A stretch of 39,314 nucleotides of DNA from the NCBI RefSeq assembly GCF_023015625.1, contig NZ_JALKAH010000010.1, positions 1-39,314 on the forward strand, read 5' to 3'. This DNA is from Yoonia sp. F2084L. GTDB lineage: Bacteria > Pseudomonadota > Alphaproteobacteria > Rhodobacterales > Rhodobacteraceae. The position numbers and the translations under genes were made by a program. Positions 16,424-24,594 of the stretch are shown one piece after another (the first letter of the stretch is position 1; each line of letters opens with the position of its first letter). The notes beneath the pieces were generated by a model. It ran no database searches and was not told where the DNA came from. It saw only the letters and a list, made by a program, of their open reading frames with translations.

Positions 16424-16632
16424 GCTTTGCGGACCTCAGATGACAGTTTAAGCACGGTCGTGCCGTCATCTTGTTTGATCTCAAGTGCTGGATCATCGCT
16501 TGATCCGTTGCGGGTCACTTCGGACCCTTTGATTGTGCGGGTGATCGAGGATTGGTGCGTTTGGTCGACTGCACCTGTCGCCGTGCCGTTGCCCCAATCC
16601 CATTCCACTTTGTCGCCTGATTGATAGCCCAT
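16420..16632 (-). CDS. DUF2945 (hypervirulence-associated Tudor-like) protein
   Basis: The 70-residue protein starts MGYQSGDKVEWDWGNGTATG, followed by ...ITRTIKGSEVTRNGSSDDPALEIKQ..., the DUF2945/HVA1 pattern of a small Tudor-like SH3 barrel. The function is unproven; nucleic-acid or protein contact is plausible for the fold. It ends in an overlap with the topoisomerase start. AAGGAG lies upstream of the ATG, with a GSR promoter 33 bases away. Confidence 0.85.
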   Translation of the reverse strand: MGYQSGDKVEWDWGNGTATGAVDQTHQSSITRTIKGSEVTRNGSSDDPALEIKQDDGTTVLKLSSEVRKA

Positions 16633-16664
16633 GTGTGAAGCTCCTTATCAATAATTGAAATTTA

Positions 16665-16690
16665 AACGTGAGACAGCCTCGCTTGGTTCC
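16665..16690 (-). promoter_or_regulatory. EcfG-type promoter, DUF2945-topoisomerase IB
   Basis: On the minus strand GGAAC (16690-16686), 17 bases, CGTT (16668-16665). The -35 lies directly beside the stop codon of the DUF2254 gene. Confidence 0.75.
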
Positions 16691-17911
16691 CTAGCTCTCA
16701 GAATTGAGCATCGTAATCTCATCCTCGATCACTTGACGATCTTCGTCGCGCACAACATTTGTCAAATCGTTCAGCAGCGTCACGGCATGTTCCAGCACCA
16801 GCGTGTCTGGCTTGATATACTGACGGCACAACGGAAAGCTTGCGGCAAAAAGCCGGGAAAATGTCAGTGCTTTGAATGTGATGCGCGGCAAAGACCGGTC
16901 TTTGATGCCCCCGTTATACGTGCTGGCCACCGTCAAAGCTGCGGCAAGTCGGTTCAAACAATCTTTGGCGGTGTAGGGATCATTTACACCCGGCGACAAG
17001 GCGCGCGCGATCATTTCGACCAGCTGTTCGGCTAAGAATGTCGGATTTTGGTTTTCTGTCCGACTTGCACCGATGGCATAGCATTCAAGGATATCAATGG
17101 CGTCATCCTCATTCTCTTGCGTCCCGATCCAAATCTCAAAAACCGGGGTCTGTTCGGTGACGAATGCGCCGATTGAGGCCGCAAGGTTCACACGTAAATC
17201 ATAGTCATCTGCCAGTTTTTCGAGCTGTGAAAAGTTGACAGTTTGTATGTAGCCAGATGCACCTGCCGTCAGCGTGATATCAGGCGCACGGTCGGGCGGG
17301 GTGACATATCGGCTCTTGTCATCTTGGTCGTCAATCAAACCGCGGACATGGCGTTCTAGCGCGGCACCGATGCTGGCCGAAATTTGCGAAACATTGATCG
17401 TCTCGGGCACGTGGTGAACGAAATAAATCAGCGTAAAAACGCAAAGCAAAGTGAGTCCGACCGCCAGCAATAAGGAATAATGCGGCACAAATTGCGCCGC
17501 CCCCCCTTCGAAACCATCCTGCACGGTCCGCAAAACGACCAACGCATAGACAAAGGTTGCGATCAGGATGCCAAGGCTCCATTGGTTGCCACGGTCGCGC
17601 ATGAAGTTGCCGATCAATCGCGGCCCAAAGTTGCCCGATGCAAAGGACACGGCCACAAGCGTCATCGAAAACATCACACCTGTGACGCCGATGATAGACT
17701 GGGCAATGACGGCCAGCATTGATCTTGCGCCGTCTGCTTGGGTGTCCAGCCAGCCGTGTGGCACATCAAAAGGGACAACCGAAGGATTGCGGTCAACCCA
17801 AATCATGCCGCTGGCAAGCAGTAACCCCACCAGCACCAAAAGAGACGGCAAAAACCAATAGCTCGCCCGGATATCCTGCAGCAACTTGAACAGATATGCC
17901 CGTTTTCCCAT
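16691..17911 (-). CDS. DUF2254 membrane protein
   Basis: The 406-residue protein has four membrane helices in the first half (about residues 17-40, 63-90, 110-130 and 143-165). A soluble C-terminal half carries the family motif ISPGVNDPxTAxxC in the form LSPGVNDPYTAKDCLNRL near residue 310. The DUF2254 family has no defined function, though it occurs with stress and envelope genes. The ATG at 17911 follows a G-rich ribosome site. Its promoter interlocks with that of the divergent FNT gene. Confidence 0.85.
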   Translation of the reverse strand: MGKRAYLFKLLQDIRASYWFLPSLLVLVGLLLASGMIWVDRNPSVVPFDVPHGWLDTQADGARSMLAVIAQSIIGVTGVMFSMTLVAVSFASGNFGPRLIGNFMRDRGNQWSLGILIATFVYALVVLRTVQDGFEGGAAQFVPHYSLLLAVGLTLLCVFTLIYFVHHVPETINVSQISASIGAALERHVRGLIDDQDDKSRYVTPPDRAPDITLTAGASGYIQTVNFSQLEKLADDYDLRVNLAASIGAFVTEQTPVFEIWIGTQENEDDAIDILECYAIGASRTENQNPTFLAEQLVEMIARALSPGVNDPYTAKDCLNRLAAALTVASTYNGGIKDRSLPRITFKALTFSRLFAASFPLCRQYIKPDTLVLEHAVTLLNDLTNVVRDEDRQVIEDEITMLNSES

Positions 17912-17951
17912 TTATGACCCCCTACGACGCAAAAGCGTGCCCAATCTATGA

Positions 17952-17977
17952 AACGTTTATGGAACCAAAAGCGTTCC
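17952..17977 (-). promoter_or_regulatory. EcfG-type promoter, DUF2254 gene
   Basis: On the minus strand GGAAC (17977-17973), 17 bases, CGTT (17955-17952). It shares bases 17961-17977 with the plus-strand promoter at 17961-17986. Confidence 0.85.
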
Positions 17978-17986
17978 GTCATCGTT
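17961..17986 (+). promoter_or_regulatory. EcfG-type promoter, FNT gene
   Basis: GGAAC (17961-17965), 17 bases, CGTT (17983-17986), 29 bases before the ATG at 18016. It interlocks with the minus-strand promoter. Confidence 0.85.
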
Positions 17987-18015
17987 ATGGTTTGAATAAC
18001 CAAAGGACCTCAACC

Positions 18016-18825
18016 ATGCCAAACGACCCTGCACATGATACTATTGTAGAAGAAATCGAGAATCTGTCTTCCAAGCATATTTTCGAGGTTATTCGTCGTG
18101 AAGGGCTGGAAGAGCTAGAGCGCCCAACAGCATCTTTGTTCTGGTCCGGCATCGCCGCAGGGATGATGATTTCGCTGTCTGTCTTGGGTGAAGCGATCTT
18201 TCGGACATATCTGCCGGATACACCATGGCGCTACTTGTTGGAAAACCTCGGTTACAGTCTTGGGTTTATCGTCGTAATCCTCGGTAGCATGCAGTTGTTC
18301 ACTGAAAACACGATCACGACAGTGTTGCCCGTGATGCGTGATCCCTCGCCTTCCATGTTTCAGCAAGTCGGGACGCTATGGTTTATCGTGCTTTTCGCGA
18401 ATGTCGTTGGCGCGTTCATTGCGGCCGCAGCATTTGCATATGGGTCATTTATCCCATCTGAACTTTTGCCAGCGATTACTGAATTATCCGAGCATGCAAC
18501 CGGATTTGCCGCAAGCGAGGCGTTTCAGCGCGCAATTCCTGCTGGCGTTATCATTGCCGCCATTGTCTGGATGTTGCCCAAGTCTGAAGGGTTCGAGCTG
18601 TTTTTAATCATGATTTTCACATGGTTGATCGCAGCAGGTGATTTCACACATATCGTGGCCGGCAGCGTCGAGATGGCATTCCTGATGGTCCAAGACACCC
18701 TGCCCCTGCACACAGCGATGTGGAATTTCTTTTTGCCTGTACTGGCCGGAAACATCCTTGGGGGTACTGTTATCTTTGCCTTGTTGTCATTTGGACAAGT
18801 CCGACACGAGCTGCCCCAGAAATAA
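18016..18825 (+). CDS. Formate/nitrite transporter family protein (YfdC-like)
   Basis: The 269-residue protein has six predicted membrane helices after a charged N-terminus (about 45 residues). FNT features include LFWSGIAAGMMISLSVLGEA, the GSMQLFTENTITTVLPVM region, and AAGDFTHIVAGSVEMAFL with NILGGTVIFALL near the end. The family forms pentameric channels for small anions. The long N-terminal extension resembles the YfdC branch, whose substrate is not known. AAAGGA precedes the ATG. A GSR promoter drives it. Confidence 0.85.
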   Translation: MPNDPAHDTIVEEIENLSSKHIFEVIRREGLEELERPTASLFWSGIAAGMMISLSVLGEAIFRTYLPDTPWRYLLENLGYSLGFIVVILGSMQLFTENTITTVLPVMRDPSPSMFQQVGTLWFIVLFANVVGAFIAAAAFAYGSFIPSELLPAITELSEHATGFAASEAFQRAIPAGVIIAAIVWMLPKSEGFELFLIMIFTWLIAAGDFTHIVAGSVEMAFLMVQDTLPLHTAMWNFFLPVLAGNILGGTVIFALLSFGQVRHELPQK

Positions 18826-18829
18826 TAAT

Positions 18830-18854
18830 GGAACCAATTTGAGTCAGGGCCGTT
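18830..18854 (+). promoter_or_regulatory. EcfG-type promoter, PLDc_N small protein
   Basis: GGAAC (18830-18834), 16 bases, CGTT (18851-18854), 39 bases before the ATG at 18894. It starts five bases after the stop of the FNT gene. Confidence 0.85.
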
Positions 18855-18893
18855 GTGTCGGTGAAGACACCGAAACAATTGAAGGAAGGCAAA

Positions 18894-19082
18894 ATGGAAT
18901 ATGCTGGTTTAGGCGGTCTAATTATCTTGGCCCTCAACATCTGGGCAATCATCTCGATCTTTGGGTCGGGCGCGTCAACAGGAAGCAAAGTACTTTGGAC
19001 GCTTCTTGTTTTGGTGCTGCCGGTGATTGGCTTCATCATCTGGCTTGTCGCAGGGCCACGCGGCTCAACAGCGACCGTATAG
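18894..19082 (+). CDS. Small membrane protein, PLDc_N type
   Basis: The 62-residue protein has two hydrophobic helices (IILALNIWAIISIF and LWTLLVLVLPVIGFIIWLVAGPRG). The second, ending in PVIGFIIWLxxGPR, is the signature of the phospholipase D nuclease N-terminal (PLDc_N) family, here as a stand-alone protein. Role unknown; such proteins accompany envelope-stress genes. GAAGGAAGG precedes the ATG. It has its own GSR promoter and ends at the terminator 19095-19126. Confidence 0.85.
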   Translation: MEYAGLGGLIILALNIWAIISIFGSGASTGSKVLWTLLVLVLPVIGFIIWLVAGPRGSTATV

Positions 19083-19094
19083 TCATATTTGAAC

Positions 19095-19126
19095 GGCGCT
19101 CCGGTATCCCGGAGCGCCTTTTTTTT
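19095..19126 (+). terminator. Rho-independent terminator
   Basis: A perfect 10-bp stem (GGCGCTCCGG with CCGGAGCGCC, 4-base loop) followed by a run of eight T, 12 bases after the stop of the small membrane protein gene. Confidence 0.92.
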
Positions 19127-19127
19127 G

Positions 19128-19493
19128 ATGTCAGGTCATTCCAAATCATCCACCTCACCAAGCGTAGAATTGGTCGACAGGCGCAGGCTCATCGCGCATG
19201 AGCGTGCGTTCTTCGAGCTGATACAGACTGGCCTCGTCTTTTTAGCCATAGCACTCATGACAAAGGCGGCGTTTAGGCAGGATCAAAGTCCACTCGCCGT
19301 GACGGCGGGCGCTATGCTCTTTGTCATCGCATCCATTTCGATGTTTGCGCTGACCATCAAGCGTACGTTTCAGGTGCAAAGGTGGATCGTGGAAAATAAC
19401 GTGGCTGATGCATCATGCTTGGGCATGCTTATCATTGCGACGCTGCTCGCTGCCGTTGCGGTCTCGACCGGCATTCTCTTTTGGGTATTTTAA
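19128..19493 (+). CDS. DUF202-like (YidH-type) membrane protein
   Basis: The protein has about 121 residues. ELVDRRRLIAHERAFFELIQTGLVFLAIAL near residues 14-43 matches the start of DUF202 proteins (R-x-x-L-A-x-E-R). Three hydrophobic helices follow. Function unknown. The start is unsure: ATG 19128 lies directly after the T run of the terminator and has no ribosome site. No GSR motif or other clear promoter was found, so expression may depend on read-through or a weak promoter. A bidirectional terminator follows. Confidence 0.65.
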   Translation: MSGHSKSSTSPSVELVDRRRLIAHERAFFELIQTGLVFLAIALMTKAAFRQDQSPLAVTAGAMLFVIASISMFALTIKRTFQVQRWIVENNVADASCLGMLIIATLLAAVAVSTGILFWVF

Positions 19494-19494
19494 C

Positions 19495-19529
19495 CAAAAA
19501 AAGCGCGCTTAGGAAAGCGCGCTCTTCTT
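19495..19529. terminator. Bidirectional terminator between convergent genes
   Basis: The stem AGCGCGCT (19502-19509) pairs with AGCGCGCT (19516-19523). It is flanked by an A run on the left and a T-rich stretch on the right, so it serves both the DUF202-like gene and the minus-strand gene at 19530. Confidence 0.8.
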
Positions 19530-19706
19530 TTATTCTGTAATGTAAGCCGCCGGACTTTGTGCGGTGGGATTGTCTGCCTGATAAGCGGTCCAGATCATGA
19601 AGCCAGCAAATAGGACTGCGGCCCACGCCAGTGCAAACGCGATACCAATAAGCGGACCGCGATGGCGTTTTGCTTGTTTTTCAAGATTTGTGTTGGAAGC
19701 TGACAT
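19530..19706 (-). CDS. Small single-helix membrane protein (unknown)
   Basis: The 58-residue protein starts MSASNTNLEKQAKRHRGPLI. One membrane helix (about residues 20-42, GIAFALAWAAVLFAGFMIWTAY) and a short polar tail with SPAAYITE follow. GAAGGAG precedes the ATG at 19706. It has its own GSR promoter (19742-19766) and ends at the shared terminator. No family recognised. The positive N-terminus suggests that end stays in the cytoplasm. Confidence 0.75.
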   Translation of the reverse strand: MSASNTNLEKQAKRHRGPLIGIAFALAWAAVLFAGFMIWTAYQADNPTAQSPAAYITE

Positions 19707-19741
19707 GGTTGTCTCCTTCTTTTTTAGTTCCTTCGTGGGTT

Positions 19742-19766
19742 AACTTTCCAACTACGCAAAAGTTCC
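19742..19766 (-). promoter_or_regulatory. EcfG-type promoter, small membrane protein
   Basis: On the minus strand GGAAC (19766-19762), 16 bases, AGTT (19745-19742), 36 bases before the ATG. Confidence 0.7.
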
Positions 19767-19774
19767 ATTTGTGG

Positions 19775-19799
19775 GGAACGAAAACCCAACTCAGAGGTT
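19775..19799 (+). promoter_or_regulatory. EcfG-type promoter, AI-2E permease gene
   Basis: GGAAC (19775-19779), 16 bases, GGTT (19796-19799), 22 bases before the ATG at 19822. It is back to back with 19742-19766. Confidence 0.7.
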
Positions 19800-19821
19800 C
19801 ATTTGTGAGGGAGATCAAAGA

Positions 19822-20850
19822 ATGCGGTCCACGATAAACACACTGTGCCTCGGGATACTGACGATCATCGCCGTTTTTATCGTTTTGCATCAGGCAAAAG
19901 CGCTGTTCGCGCCCCTATTGGCGGCCATTTTGCTCGGCATCGTCCTCACACCACTTTCCGAACTTTGGGAAAAACTGCGGGTTCCAGACGCAATTGCTGC
20001 GTTCCTGTCTGTGCTTCTCGCGCTTGCATCGATCTTTTTCATCATACTCCTGCTAGAGCCTTATATTTCACAGGCCATCAGCCAAGGACCGGTCATCCAG
20101 GCCGAGTTGCGCGAGACTGTAGAAGAAGCCCAAAGGCTATTGCGCGGCCTCGAAGAGATTTCCGAAGATGTAGCTGCGGCAATCGAACCGTCTGGCGCGA
20201 CCAATGAAGGGTCAATCGAGGGGGTGACGCTGCCGTCGCTGACAGATGCCTTGTTCTATGCGCCGCAATTTGCAGCGCAATTTTTGATCTTTACCGGCAC
20301 CCTCTATTTCTTCCTTTTGGCCAGAAACGCCGTCTATGACTGGCTAAGTGCTACCACTGCGCCGATTGGGCAACGGGACCTGCGTCGCGCAGCGGCCCAG
20401 GTGTCACGCTACGTTTTGACGATCTCGGCCATCAATTTCAGCTTTGGCGCAGTTGTCGCCGTGGTCATGTACTGGATAGGTATGCCATCCCCGATTGTTT
20501 GGGGGCTTTTGGCCTGTCTTTTGAATTTTGTTCTGTATCTTGGTCCGGTGGCCTTGATCGCAATGCTGACTGTGACCGGTATTGTCGTTTTTGATGGCGC
20601 GGTCAGTTTCCTGCCTGTCGCAATCTATATTGGTATGAACGCCATCGAGGCGCAGTTTGTCACACCGACACTGGTGGGCAAAAGCCTGTCGGTTAACCCG
20701 CTGTTGGTGTTTGTGTCTTTGGTGTTCTGGCTGTGGCTGTGGGGCCCGATCGGCGGCATCATCGCGATCCCGCTATTGATCTGGACGTTGACTGTCGTAA
20801 AGGGTTTCAACGGTCAGGTCATTTCAGACGGAACACCAGGCAAGATCTGA
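19822..20850 (+). CDS. AI-2E family transporter (PerM/TqsA-like)
   Basis: The 342-residue protein has about eight membrane helices. Family features are the N-terminal helix pair (IIAVFIVLHQAKALFAPLLAAILLG), a soluble loop (about residues 85-145), ISAINFSFGAVVAVVMYWIGMPSP, LNFVLYLGPVA, and a C-terminal VTPTLVGKSLSVNPLLVFVSLVFW. The family is named for autoinducer-2 export, but many members do other work, including ion transport. The ATG at 19822 (after GAGGGAG) fits the promoter position. The 3' end overlaps the phospholipase D gene tail to tail by 37 bases. Confidence 0.85.
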   Translation: MRSTINTLCLGILTIIAVFIVLHQAKALFAPLLAAILLGIVLTPLSELWEKLRVPDAIAAFLSVLLALASIFFIILLLEPYISQAISQGPVIQAELRETVEEAQRLLRGLEEISEDVAAAIEPSGATNEGSIEGVTLPSLTDALFYAPQFAAQFLIFTGTLYFFLLARNAVYDWLSATTAPIGQRDLRRAAAQVSRYVLTISAINFSFGAVVAVVMYWIGMPSPIVWGLLACLLNFVLYLGPVALIAMLTVTGIVVFDGAVSFLPVAIYIGMNAIEAQFVTPTLVGKSLSVNPLLVFVSLVFWLWLWGPIGGIIAIPLLIWTLTVVKGFNGQVISDGTPGKI

Positions 20851-22340
20851 GCATCGGCACGCGCGGGTCCGATCTTGTAGGGCAAAACAAAGCCGTCGCG
20901 CTTTTCCGGTGCCAGTTGGGCGTTCTGTGCTGCGCGCGCGGCCCACGTATCGCAAGCCGTTTGTGGCTGGTAGAACGCGTCGTCCGCGCCACGGCCCAGC
21001 CAATGTTCGAAACAACGCCGCTTCAACTGCGCAACCTCCGCTTTTGACTGTGTGGTGATTCCCGCCTCTGTGTCCCAATTCATGCTGCGCCCGTTTAGAT
21101 TGGCGGACGAAACAATCCCCAAGCTGTCATCAAAGATCGACACTTTTGCATGCAGATAGATCAAAGGTGCCCCGAAATGCGCATCCCTGCCCTTCGATGA
21201 CGATGGGCGTGGTTGTGCGGGTGAACCGATAAATGTCCTATCTGCGAAACTGTTGTGGATCAGATCAATGCATTTGACCTGCATATGTTCACCGTAAGCC
21301 GCATCAGGGCCCCAGTCGTCCGTAAAGGCAATGTCCTCTGGGGCTGCGGGCAACATCATGACAAGTGAAAGACCAGGCTGCTGCGTCGCACGCAGAGCAA
21401 GTGCGCGCGCGATGGTTTCATCACGGAAAAATTGGGTCTCGAAATAGATAAATTGCTCTGCCTTCTTAATTGCAGCCAGATGGGCGTCAGCGATTTCGGA
21501 TACCACTGGGACCGGCGACATAAAGGGCAACGCAATTTTGCGTTTCGACGACATTGTCCGCAAAAGTGCATTGGTGTGACGTGCAGTCTTGCCTGAAAAA
21601 ACGTCTTCCATATCCAACAAATGCTGGCGTGCCTCGGACGCCACCTCTCCGCTGACGACGACTTGCACATCGTGCCAGGTATCAAGACCCTTACGGTCAT
21701 GACGGGGTGTGTCATAGCGGCGGTCGTTCACATCCAGACCGCCGATATAAAGCGTCTGTGCGTCAAAAACTGCCAGTTTTTGGTGGTGCGTGACCGGGAC
21801 CAGCGGCGGTGGGGGGAATATGCGAGGCGACAACGTATCACCACGCTTCACTGCGAGGTCGCGCAGGTAAGGCGTTCCATCAAGGTGGGCGCCCACGTCT
21901 GCCTCAACCTTGCGCAGTTGCGCACCAACCTCTTTGAAGGATCGCGGCCATAACAATGTGCGCGGCAAAAGACCGACCCGTGCGGGGTGCATCGCAACCC
22001 GCGCGTTCAGGTTCTCAGGATGGCTTGATGCCTCAGCGGCTGCAATAAACGCGCGCAGGCATTGCCAAGCGTAACGGTGTTCTTGCATCCGCACGACAGG
22101 GTCGAAATCAGTCAGGATTATGCGTATGTCGACACCACGGTTTAGCGTCTGAACGATCAAATCAAACCACGTGTCACCAATAGTTCGCGCCGCGTCAGAG
22201 CGGAGTTTGGTCCAAGGATCGAAGATCCGAAAACCTGCAACAACTTCTCTTTCGGCCTCCATGAAGGCGGCCTCCAGCCTTGGGTACGCCTCGTGTGCTG
22301 TTACCAGAACTTCGAAGTTGCGGGGGTTGCTTTGGGTCAA
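20814..22340 (-). CDS. Phospholipase D-like protein
   Basis: The 508-residue protein carries two HKD motifs: His186-x-Lys188-x4-Asp193 (THHQKLAVFD) and His397-x-Lys399-x4-Asp404 (LHAKVSIFDD). Each is followed by a typical GGLDVNDRRYD or SSANLNGRS stretch. The family cleaves or transfers phosphatidyl groups. No signal peptide is visible, so it acts from the cytoplasm or on the inner membrane. The start is TTG at 22340 with GGAGGGG upstream, and it overlaps the kinase stop (TTGA). Thus it is translated as the fourth gene of the nepR-ecfG-kinase operon, an unusual place for a lipid enzyme. Confidence 0.85.
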   Translation of the reverse strand: MTQSNPRNFEVLVTAHEAYPRLEAAFMEAEREVVAGFRIFDPWTKLRSDAARTIGDTWFDLIVQTLNRGVDIRIILTDFDPVVRMQEHRYAWQCLRAFIAAAEASSHPENLNARVAMHPARVGLLPRTLLWPRSFKEVGAQLRKVEADVGAHLDGTPYLRDLAVKRGDTLSPRIFPPPPLVPVTHHQKLAVFDAQTLYIGGLDVNDRRYDTPRHDRKGLDTWHDVQVVVSGEVASEARQHLLDMEDVFSGKTARHTNALLRTMSSKRKIALPFMSPVPVVSEIADAHLAAIKKAEQFIYFETQFFRDETIARALALRATQQPGLSLVMMLPAAPEDIAFTDDWGPDAAYGEHMQVKCIDLIHNSFADRTFIGSPAQPRPSSSKGRDAHFGAPLIYLHAKVSIFDDSLGIVSSANLNGRSMNWDTEAGITTQSKAEVAQLKRRCFEHWLGRGADDAFYQPQTACDTWAARAAQNAQLAPEKRDGFVLPYKIGPARADAQILPGVPSEMT

Positions 22341-24043
22341 TAGTCCCGCCCCTCCGGTTGGAACTCGGCTGCATTGAAATGCAACGTCAAGGCGTAACGT
22401 TCGGCTGACTGTTCAATATCAATCTTGCCGCCAAGCTGCATGGCAAAGGCATTCATCAGTTTACTGCCTAAACCGGTGCTTTCCTGATCTTGGGTCGGAC
22501 CAACAGAGTTTGTCATAATCAGCAAGCACGCAGTGCCATCCTGTTTCAACCGCACGTCAAATATGCCAGCCGCGTCTGACTGGTCGCCAATATACTTCAT
22601 CGCATTGGTCGCAGCTTCGGACACGACAAGGGATAAAGGTACCGCCTGATCAGGGTAAAGCATCACCGGATCAATTTGCATCTGAAGGTCCAGCTTGCGC
22701 CCCTCGCCCGTGATAAGCTCAACAGATTTTTCAACGATCTCGGTCACAAGATTACCTACGTTCACGCGCCCACCATCCTGCGATTGATAAAGATCGCGGT
22801 GGATTGTCGCCAAACTGAGTACGCGATCTTGTACGCGACGTAAGACGGCTTTGGTCTCATCCGCTTTGGCACTGCGGATTTGCATGTTCATAATCGATGA
22901 AATCAGCTGCAGGTTATTTTTGACACGGTGGTGAATTTCTTTCACCAATACGCCCTTTTCGCGCACGGCGTCTTCCATCGCGGCCTCGTCGCGCATGACC
23001 TCTTCGCTCATGCGGGCAAAGTTTTCTTCAAGCCTTTCAATCTCGATTGGAAATAGCGCATTGGGTGCATAGGGCTGATGCGTGCTGCGGTCATCAGCAA
23101 ACGCGTCCATCTTGCGCCGGATACGGGTCAGGTGGCGGATCACCAGCGTATTCATCGCCAACATCGCGACGCCCATACTGGCAAACCACATCAAGATAGG
23201 AAAAATTGCCGGTGCAATTTGTGCCGGAAGGCTCAATGCGGTGTCTATTTCCCAGATAGCCATAACTGCAGCGGGGCTGCCTTTGATATCGACAACGCTG
23301 TATCGCCGCTCCAAGCCAAGCTTGTTGTCCGCGCGAAACGTCTGCGCTTGCGTCGAAAACAGACCGGCGAGTTCTAGTCCATAGGGCAATTCAGGTGTTG
23401 CAGCGTCGAGTCCACTCCGGGCTGTTAAGACAGTTCCATTATTATTGAATGTAATCAATTCAACCAAACCTTGGTTTTCCAAGTCGTCCTCAACATTCAC
23501 CGGCAAACTGCGATGGGGGATTGATACTGTTAAAAAACCTGCAAACTCGCCATCTTCCTCGAAAGGTTCGGACACGACGAATACGGACTCACCGCTTGCA
23601 CGGCCATTTCGGTCCACAACAATTGAGGGCTCTCGGTTTGACATCAGTTCGATGAAGCTACTGATACCGTTAAAATCGATTGTTTCACCGAACGACGAAC
23701 ATTGAACAATACCAGAAAGCGGGACCACACCAATAAAGCTGTATTCAGGATTTGCTTTCACAAATTGCGCGAGATGAGGTGCGCAGTCTTGAGGATTATC
23801 TAACAAATTAGGGGCTATTGATCTGAACAATCGGGCCGCGCCAACAGCACGTTCGATCAAAACTTGTTCGCTGCGTGCGGCACCCTCTGTTAAACTCAGC
23901 AGTGCAAGTCCTGCGTTCTCGTCCGTCTCTGCGGCCACGCGGGTTGTTTGAAAGATCGCAACCGTTCCAAGCGGCAGCAAAGCGAGCGTCAGCAGCGCAA
24001 TGAGCTGAACGCTGAGTTGCTTATACCAAGGCCCTAGCGTCAT
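22337..24043 (-). CDS. GSR sensor histidine kinase (HisKA_2 type, PhyK-like)
   Basis: The 568-residue membrane kinase has a first helix at about 14-32, a periplasmic sensor of about 245 residues with Cache-like features, a second helix at about 278-302 and a HAMP-like linker. The HisKA_2 dimerisation box EIHHRVKNNLQL (His371/His372) comes next, followed by the ATPase domain with VVSEAATNAMKY (N box, 473-484) and STGLGSKLM (G box). Such kinases phosphorylate PhyR to start the general stress response. Its ATG overlaps the ecfG stop (ATGA), and its stop overlaps the phospholipase D start. What the sensor domain detects cannot be read from sequence. Confidence 0.9.
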   Translation of the reverse strand: MTLGPWYKQLSVQLIALLTLALLPLGTVAIFQTTRVAAETDENAGLALLSLTEGAARSEQVLIERAVGAARLFRSIAPNLLDNPQDCAPHLAQFVKANPEYSFIGVVPLSGIVQCSSFGETIDFNGISSFIELMSNREPSIVVDRNGRASGESVFVVSEPFEEDGEFAGFLTVSIPHRSLPVNVEDDLENQGLVELITFNNNGTVLTARSGLDAATPELPYGLELAGLFSTQAQTFRADNKLGLERRYSVVDIKGSPAAVMAIWEIDTALSLPAQIAPAIFPILMWFASMGVAMLAMNTLVIRHLTRIRRKMDAFADDRSTHQPYAPNALFPIEIERLEENFARMSEEVMRDEAAMEDAVREKGVLVKEIHHRVKNNLQLISSIMNMQIRSAKADETKAVLRRVQDRVLSLATIHRDLYQSQDGGRVNVGNLVTEIVEKSVELITGEGRKLDLQMQIDPVMLYPDQAVPLSLVVSEAATNAMKYIGDQSDAAGIFDVRLKQDGTACLLIMTNSVGPTQDQESTGLGSKLMNAFAMQLGGKIDIEQSAERYALTLHFNAAEFQPEGRDY

Positions 24044-24594
24044 GACGGGATGTTCGGGCTACCGACCACTGCCATGGTGGCGGCGTCAGTCAATTCCAGC
24101 GCGTCACTGTCCTCAAGTTGCAAAATCTCGGTAAGTTTGGCACGCGCGCGGTTCACACGACTTTTCATCGTTCCGGTGGCCACACCACACATCTCGGCTG
24201 CATCATCATAGGAAAAGCCGGATGCACCAACCAAGATCAAAGCTTCGCGATGTTCGTCAGCCAATTGTTCAAAAGCGGCCTTAAAGTCCATCATCTGCAA
24301 CCGCCCATCATGATCGGGTTTGACCGACAAAGTATCTGAAAACGCGTTGTCCACATCAGCCACTTCGCGGTTCAGCTTGCGACGGGATGAATAATAATTG
24401 TTGCGCAGGATCGTAAACAACCATGCACGCATGTTCGTCCCTGGCTGGAATTTATCCATGTTGGTCCATGCTTTCAGGACGGCATCCTGCATCATGTCAT
24501 CCGCCGTGGCGCGATTCCGGGTGAGGCTAAGCGCAAAAGCGCGAAGGGCCGGTAAATGCGTTACCAGCTCATCCTTGGGATCAAGATCACTCAT
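24040..24594 (-). CDS. ecfG: General stress ECF sigma factor EcfG
   Basis: The 184-residue sigma factor has region 2 at about residues 12-80 (ATADDMMQDAVLKAWTN; FQPGTNMRAWLFTILRNNYY) and region 4 at about 105-155 (LILVGASGFSYDDAAEMCGV, then TMKSRVNRARAKL). These are the usual forms in the alphaproteobacterial GSR sigma factor. It directs RNA polymerase to GGAAC-N16/17-NGTT promoters, of which this window holds some two dozen. NepR holds it inactive until phosphorylated PhyR removes NepR. Its ATG overlaps the nepR stop (ATGA), which favours balanced synthesis of sigma and anti-sigma factor. Confidence 0.95.
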   Translation of the reverse strand: MSDLDPKDELVTHLPALRAFALSLTRNRATADDMMQDAVLKAWTNMDKFQPGTNMRAWLFTILRNNYYSSRRKLNREVADVDNAFSDTLSVKPDHDGRLQMMDFKAAFEQLADEHREALILVGASGFSYDDAAEMCGVATGTMKSRVNRARAKLTEILQLEDSDALELTDAATMAVVGSPNIPS

